Assembly (NCBI GenBank): GCA_013396635.1
Contig: WBMW01003126.1
Location: 254,306 to 318,305 of the forward strand
Source: Penelope pileata
Taxonomy: Eukaryota; Chordata; Aves; Galliformes; Cracidae
Length of the DNA stretch: 64,000 bases
Reading direction: 5' to 3'
Of this stretch, positions 57,338 to 64,000 are shown one piece after another (position 1 is the first letter of the stretch; each line of letters begins with the position of its first letter). The notes below the pieces were generated by a model. It saw only the letters and a program-made list of their open reading frames with translations. It ran no database searches and was not told the origin of the DNA. Both the position numbers and the translations under genes were made by a program.

Positions 57338-60309
57338 GTAAGTAACTTTAATCTGATGTGACAATAAATGGGAGAATAGTGTTTGTTTCTCTAGTGTTGG
57401 TGCTGTTCTTGTGCTAGTCTGACGTTGCAACAGGTGGTGTTGGGCAGGATATCTGACTAGACCAAGGTCATGATCATTCTAGCTTTCTTTTCGAGTGGAG
57501 TTGTTTTGTCACTGTGGTGGCTATGCAGCCTCGCTGTTCATGGGAACATTCACAACATCAAATGATTTGAGCGAGCTAAAATAAACGATGTAGGAGTTCT
57601 GACAGTGTTTCTTGCCAAGTGCAAATAGGTGTGAGCTCGCTTTGAGTTCCTCTTTGGATTCTTCCTTGTCAGGATGAATCAGGTGGCAACCCCATCAAGA
57701 CGTGTAGCGCTGCTCTTTTTCATGTCTTTTATCTTTTCAAAGTTCCCACTTGCTCCTGTAAACCACAGTATTTGGGTGGCTGATTACAGAAAAAAAGGCT
57801 GCATGAAGAGTTCCCGTACGTTTTGCTGGAATACAGCTCAGGAAACTCCTCCTACTTCTTATCCAAAGCTAAGGCAGGACTTGATTTTGGTTGCACTCTG
57901 AGTTCAATTACCTCATTTTGTATAATGAATCACAAGGCAAAGCTGAGTGAGGCCAGTACCTACAGCTGATGGCACTTGGGCTCACATCCGGGTTCCTTGC
58001 TGCAGAATTCCTGTGCTGCCTTAGTTGGTCTGTGCCTTGCACATATCTAGAAACAGCTTTTCCCCCAAAGCACATTGTAACAGTGACTGTTAAGCAAGGA
58101 AGTACCAAACTCTTTGTCTTAGTCTGTGAATAGAGTAAGTAGATTGAGCAGCTGTTGAAGACAAAAGATGATTTGGCTGAGTCTCTGTAGCTGTGCTGAA
58201 GGATGCCAGTAAAAGTGTACCCTGAAAGAAGAGAACTCCAGCATCTGGGAAAGCTGTTCATCCAGAGCTGGCAGAGGAGAGCTGGCTGTCCTTCCGTCCC
58301 TTCTGCAAGCATGGCCTGCAGGGCTGTGCTGGACGTGCTGGATTTGCTGCATGCATGTGCTGAGGTAGCAGAGTGGGTCTTGGAAGTCAGGTAGGATCTT
58401 GTGCATTATAATTCCAGTCCACAGTGGGCTTTGCTGTCTACTGGTTTGTTACCCCAGATCTGGAAGCTCCCCATGCATGCATATCATGGCAAGATGATAA
58501 AGGCTGGTGCATTAGCATTTATTCTCAGGCAGGAATCTCCACATCATGGCTAGGCCCTATATACCTATAGTACCCTCCTCCCTCTGCCACAGATTTAGAA
58601 CTAAGCCTTCTGGGGAACTACAAGGTGTTGTCATCTAACTGCCAGGCATATGACACAGAACTTCATAGAACTACGTAGGAACCCAGGCCGTCTGTATTAC
58701 ATTATCCACCTGCAGAAGTCTAGTGATGCAGAGACTGAGGACAATGCTTTTGCCATATGCTGTGGGAATAAAGCAGCATCTGCCATTCCCCTTTCTGAAG
58801 AAATTGACAAAATTTTCACATCTGTATCACAAATACCTGAAAATCCTGATTGTTCTGTCTCTGGGGAGCCAGCAGGATAAGTTAGTGTAAGAGACTCATC
58901 ACAGAACTGGAGTTTGAAGAGTGAAACCATTCATCTTTCCCCTGCCAGTGACAGGCTTTTGATTCTCCAAAGGGGATCAGCCTAACAGGACTCTGTGCCT
59001 TTTTGCTCATTCTCTAGATAACACAGAGATTTGGGCTGATAACTTTTTTATAGATGCTATTTTCCATTCCATCCCCTTTCCATTCCATCCCCTGTTCACC
59101 TTTTATCAACAGCACAAAATGTGGACTAGGTACTAGCCTAGCCTTGAATTGACAGTTGTCAGTGAAAGAATTGTGTCTGGAAATTCAGGATATTCTTTTG
59201 TTGAACGGGAATTCTCACTAATTTCTATCGTGATCTATACCCTAGGCGTGGCTTGCCAGGCCAGAGACCAAGGGCAGGAGTATTCTTCTGCACCTCGTGC
59301 AGTCAAGCGAACAGACCTCTGTGGTCCTGCACCCACTCAGCAGTCCTCCTTACATCAGGGTCCATGCTGACATTCCTGGAGAGCAGGAGATGCTGGATGG
59401 CTTTTGTAGTAAGTGATTTGAGATACAGCATCTTCTGACTGTGCCATTCAGGTCATCTGAATGTCAGACGCAGCTTTCTGCTTACTTCTGCTCTTGATTT
59501 TTTGGAGCAAACTGTGCTCAGTCTCTGTGCTCAGAGTAATTACTCTTGAGCAGGATTATTCACTGATCAGTTCTGTTAGGTCTAGTGACCCCTCTACTTT
59601 CATGCAACTTGTACTGATAAGCCCCCTACAAATCTTTTTTGCTTTTTCTAGTTAAGAACCCCTGTCACAGAGCAGTGCATCTCACCTGCGAGGTATCTTC
59701 TTTAAAGATGGCCTGCAAAGGAAGGAAAAATGGGTTATGAAATTTTCTGTTGTCGCATCTCTGTGATGAAAAAAAGGATTTTTGGGAAAGCTTTCAATGT
59801 TTGGTCTGTTTTTTAATAGTTCAAATGAGAAGTGTCTTTCTGTAGAGCAGAAACCCTTTGATTCTTCAAGCGAAAGATGACAGGTTTACAGAATTAGGAG
59901 ACTGTTTTATTAATGGCAGTGCTGTAAACACAGAGTCCTCCAAGAGGCAAGTTTAGTGTCACTGAATGTCAGGAGCTGTCAGACCTCATTCAGGAAGCTT
60001 TCCAGCCTGTGTCATGTTTGCCATTGATGGGTGCTGCCCATCGAGGTGCAGCAGCACCCACCTGCCCTGGGTTAATGCCACGAGCCAGTGAATCTGCAGC
60101 GTGGCTGCTGACACTAAGGTGTGCTGGCAGAACAAGCTGCCAGCCCAGCTTTGGGCAGTGCTGGTGTGCATGCTCCCAGATAACCAGGCAGGGGAACTCA
60201 GGGTCCTCCTTTCCTTGCAGTGCTCGTGCAGCAGATCTGCCACCAGGCTCCAGCTTGAGCTGTGACTCAGGGTCATGTGCTTGAGATCTGCAGGTCTGCC
60301 CTCAGACAC

Positions 60310-60375
60310 CTGCCTGCAGGACCCAGCAGATGTGAGGTTGAACTGCCTACAGGACCCAGCAGATGTGAGACTGCC
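60310..60375 (+). repeat. Tandem duplication with 33-bp unit
   Basis: CTGCCTGCAGGACCCAGCAG and CTGCCTACAGGACCCAGCAG, each followed by ATGTGAG, begin at 60,310 and 60,343. Two copies, few differences, so fairly recent. Confidence 0.85.
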
Positions 60376-62809
60376 TGCCACCTGGGGTGGCAACAGTGAC
60401 ACAGGGGAGCCAGCCCCCAGGAAGAGGTGGTGCAAGGAACGTCTCAGATGGGCAGGATTCCCATCGTGGGGCTGTTTGGACCTACATTCTTATCCCCCGT
60501 TCTGTGTCACAGCCTCAGAGGTTCCGCAGCTCCCCTGTGGCTCTTAACTAAACCTGTAATGGGTGAGCACTAGGATGCCCTTGAGGGAAGAGAACCTCTT
60601 CCCTCAAAGCTTGAAAGCCCCAGTGGATAAGGAGACTTCTCTGTCTGCAGCAGTGGCTCTAAGCAAGCCAGAAGCATGCTTGCTGCTGGCTCTGTGGAGG
60701 CATGGGGATGTTTGGGAACAGTGTTTGTGTACTGTGCTCACTCACACCAGCTCATCACACCTTATCTATGTCATGATGCGAAATGGAGGGTGCAGACCTT
60801 GGCCAAAACAGCATGGGAAGCAGAGAGAGGACATTCTAGGAGAGAAAACTGTAGAGCACCATTAATTTAAAGCATCAATTTCATACAGACACAGCTGCCT
60901 TGTCACATACTTCTGTGATTCTTCTTTCTCGTTAATTTATTTGGAGGAGTACTCTGAAGCTGGCAGGGGTCATGTAACTTTGTTATCAGAAGAGACAGAT
61001 GTAAGAGCTCTTCAGAACTAATTAGCTTTTAGCACTTCCTTTTCCACTGGTCCTTTGGGCTCATGGGGTTGCACTAATAGTTATACCTGCTCTAAGTTGT
61101 GATCATGTATGCCCATGTTCTTCACCCTCCTAATTTTTATTTCAGTAGCCGTAATTTCTTTCTCTCACAGGCAGAATAATTTCTGTTTAACCATCCTGTG
61201 CTTTCTTTATTCTTTGCTCCTTTTTCCTTTAGGCATTTTATCCCTTCTGTGCCCACCATAGGCTGCTTCTAGGACTTTAATTATCACCACTACATGTACT
61301 GCTTTCTGCTAATAACTAGCCCAATCTCAGTGATTCCTTTTAAGTAAGTCTCAAAAATCATAAGGGTATACCTATAATCTTTTTGTGCACCTCAAACTGA
61401 ATGCATGCAGATTTATCCCCAAATTAGGATTCTGGCCATACGGCCTTGACCTTTGCCTTACAAAGACTGTCAGCATTCAATACTTGCTCTTCATTACCAA
61501 ATTTTGTTCCAGTTTCACATAGTATTGCCGAGCCTGTCTGCCTCCTGAGTTTCAAAGGAATTTTTGCAGAATTGCTCAAGGCAGCAGAAATGAAGAACAA
61601 CCAGACGTGAGAGAGAGAGGGGACTCCTGCTGCTTGACAAGACTTGCATGTCGTGGTGCTTTGAATTTAGGTCTCCTCTAAGGAAAGTGGCAATAAAAGG
61701 CTCATTTGATGATGAGCAAGGGTCTTCTCTGTGTATGCTGTTTACATACAGCAGTCAGGCTCAATGATGAAGAAATGCAGCTTGTGCTCAAAGGCAGTGG
61801 ATGGCATGTGATCCCAAGGTGGAAGCCTCTGTGACCCTACATCAGAGGAGCACGTGTCTGGTCAGTGGTGTTGCACACATAGGCTAACTGGGGGGTGCCT
61901 GGTGTGCCAGCAGTAAACCAGGACAGTGTGCAGGGTGTACAGAACCCAGCCTGGCACCGGGCACATTCTGCCCTCAGCCAGGTCAAGTCAGCAAAGAAAG
62001 CAAATACGCGCCATGCACTGTGCGGTTGTGATGCTTTATATACTGCAGTTGCCTGCAGCTCCCTCCCAAGCTTTGATATCCTACTGATCTTGGCAAAACA
62101 GGTGTTGGAAGCATGAGTTCCCCACAGCCATGCACAGCCCAGCTGTGGGGAGCCGCTCGCAGAAGCCTGGGTGATGCTCCCGGCCTTCTGCACTGGGGCA
62201 GAGTCAGGGATGGAGCTTCCAGAAGTGCCTGGCAAACATACGTGCCTTAAAGCCATTTCCCTGGTGCCAGATACAAGCATGCTCCCCCTAAAGACAGACT
62301 TTCAGCAGGAGGCCATTCCAAGCACAGGTAACTATTACTGTGATGCACTCAATTTACGCAGTGCATATGCTGTCAGTCTCTGTTGTTCGAGGAGTTTTCA
62401 AGTAGCTTAAAAAACACTGCTCTGCAATACCTGCACTCTGCAGATTGTTTTCCAGTCTTCCTGTGTCACACAAATTCCTCTGCTCTTGTAGGCAAAGCAG
62501 CATCAGTCCTCTGCTGAGGAGTGCAGTCAGGGGAGCAGCAGCTGTGTTGGTTCAGCTGCTCACGTGGGGCGAGGCCTGGGCAGAGCCCGGCACCACAGGG
62601 CCTGGGGCAGCGGCCTCCAGAGCCCAGTGTTGTAGTCCAGCTAAATAGCAGTGCTCCCTTCCCAGTTTGACCTGTTGGGATGCAAGCTGTGCCTGCCAGG
62701 CACCACAGAGGCCCTTGCTCCTGGCTCCTGCCTGCTCTGCCCCAGTTGGGCTCAGCCTGTGCCATGGCCATGTCCCAGAGCACGACATTGTGGGCTGGTG
62801 GGCACTCCT

Positions 62810-62865
62810 TCATGGAGTCACACAGTCACTAAGGTCAGAAAAGACCTTTAAGATGATTCCTCCAG
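62810..62865 (-). mobile_element. Small CR1 3'-end fragment, minus strand
   Basis: ATGGAGTCACACAGTCACTA, AGGTCAGAAAAGACCTTTAA and GATGATTCCTCCAG correspond to the antisense of the CR1 tail (ATGGAATCACAGAATCACTA, AGGTTGGAAAAGACCTCTAA, GATCATC...). Confidence 0.8.
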
Positions 62866-63817
62866 TGAGCAGCCTTTGGCCAAAGCATCTGGTGGTTTTC
62901 CCATCGTGCTTCTGGATGGGAGAAAGTTCCCTCGGTGACAGCAGTGCTCTGCTAGGAGTAATGGGTAGAAAACATTGGCGTCTCTGCACATTTGTTCCCC
63001 ATCTTTCGTGCGGTCAGTGATCCAGAATGACCTTGAGTTCTGCTATATTTAAACAAATTCAACAGCTTTTTCATTTAAAAGACCCCAGATGATGATTTCC
63101 AGAGGTAATGGTTGGCTTTGGGGGCTGCCTGCTGAGAAGGCCCTGGTTGGCAGCATCCCACTGCAGAGCACCAGCAAGTCCTCCCTGCTCACCAGGGGCT
63201 GGTTTGGGGAGGAGAGGCAGCCACTGCGTTTCCAGAATAGCAAACTAATTGCAGGACTGCTAAATGAATTCTAGAAATACTCTTAGAAAGAGGAGAAGTG
63301 CAGTCCCCCCCCACCGCCTTTGAGCACAGAGCGTTCTGGTGCTAAGGGAAACCATGCAATGAAACAAGTGAAAACAGCTTGGGAAAGTTTTCTTTCAAAA
63401 GTAGCTGTGCTCTAAAGAAAAGTTTTGATTTTTATATATATAAAAATATATATGTATTACTTCTCTATCTATTGAAAATATCTCAAAGCAAGCTACCTGA
63501 CAAAAGGAAAACAAAAGTATGGTATTGGTTTTCCTTGCTTTTCCCCCATCTATTGAATAAGGTTTTGTTGGGATAAAATTAAAGTGCTTATCTTTGAATT
63601 TGCTTCCTCTGGTTGAGTTGGCACAGTACATTGAACGAAGGAATGTTCCAAGTTCAGAGGTGGCATTGGGGAATCTAGTTAAAATGACATCAAAGGCAGC
63701 ACAGCAGGGCTGAACATGTGTTTGAAGCCGGATAGATTAGAGGCCATTATCAGCCTTTCGCTACTGTGCTCTGAACAAAAGTCGCTCTTTCCGCTGGGAC
63801 TGCTGCTGTGGAGAATT

Positions 63818-63869
63818 AAAAAAAAAAAAAAAGAAAGAGAAAAAAAGGAAAGAAAGAAAGAAAGAAAAA
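63818..63869 (+). repeat. Poly(A) and (GAAA)n purine tract
   Basis: Fifteen A, then GAAAGAG, another A run and about five GAAA units. Purely purine for about 50 bases; simple repeat, likely length-variable. Confidence 0.9.
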
Positions 63870-64000
63870 TTGCACCTTCTAATAGAATGCTGCGCTGCCC
63901 TGAACGCCGGCACGGCTGTACCGTGCCCGTTGTGTTCCAGTGGCTGGGTGCTGGTGGCAGGCAGGCTGCAGTGCTGAGGTGGTGTTTGTTGGCTCTGGCC

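Larger units (their letters stand above)
57338..64000 (+). other. AXIN1: AXIN1 intron 3, 5' part
   Basis: Intron 3 begins with GTAAGTAAC and continues past the right end. No further AXIN1 exon was found. It holds one small CR1 piece (62.8 kb), a 16-bp tandem duplication (TTTCCATTCCATCCCC, 59,061-59,092), a longer one at 60.31 kb, and purine-rich repeats near the end. One open frame at 58,650-58,880 reads somewhat like protein but matches nothing I know. Confidence 0.9.

Noticed and set aside
1..64000. CRISPR arrays, prokaryotic operons, phage genes or endogenous retrovirus LTR pairs
   Set aside because: No regular spaced repeats, no ribosome-binding sites with tandem genes, and no paired LTRs were seen. 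The window is ordinary avian genomic DNA around AXIN1.

Overview
The window is vertebrate nuclear DNA, almost certainly from a bird and probably a galliform. The repeats that can be recognised are nearly all CR1-type LINE fragments with the avian 3' end. The one gene that can be read is split by long introns and encodes a protein very close to human AXIN1. No operons, CRISPR arrays, phage or prokaryotic features are present. Most short open frames look like chance frames in GC-rich non-coding DNA.

Layout. Positions 1 to about 17,490 lie upstream of AXIN1. They hold a GC-rich stretch with a possible transcript end near 1.5 kb, a promoter-like unit at 2.83-3.07 kb (CCAAT box, TATA box, ATG, splice donor), and two non-coding blocks at 3.24-3.58 and 4.2-4.55 kb that look like regulatory DNA. 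They also hold a dead CR1 copy with recognisable endonuclease and reverse transcriptase remnants (13.03-14.35 kb), an older minus-strand CR1/L3-like copy (15.59-16.6 kb) and several CTCF-like motifs. A CpG island at about 17.7-18.56 kb, interrupted by a 244-base run of N, is the probable AXIN1 promoter and non-coding first exon. AXIN1 exon 2 (19,552-20,523) carries the start codon and the whole RGS domain. Intron 2 is 36.7 kb. Exon 3 (57,197-57,337) follows, and intron 3 runs off the right end. Later exons (GSK3-beta, beta-catenin and DIX regions) are outside the window.

Function. AXIN1 is the scaffold of the beta-catenin destruction complex. The part encoded here covers the tankyrase-binding N-terminus and the APC-binding RGS domain. 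The rest is candidate regulatory DNA: a CpG-rich intronic island with two AP-1 sites near 36 kb, blocks with TCF/LEF motifs, perfect palindromes at 49.3, 49.9 and 52.07 kb, a 10-bp minisatellite at 27.65 kb, and a possible stop-containing cryptic exon at 24.05 kb. I found no convincing new biological system. The best leads are the upstream promoter-like unit, the intronic CpG island, the cryptic exon and the 21-bp palindrome.
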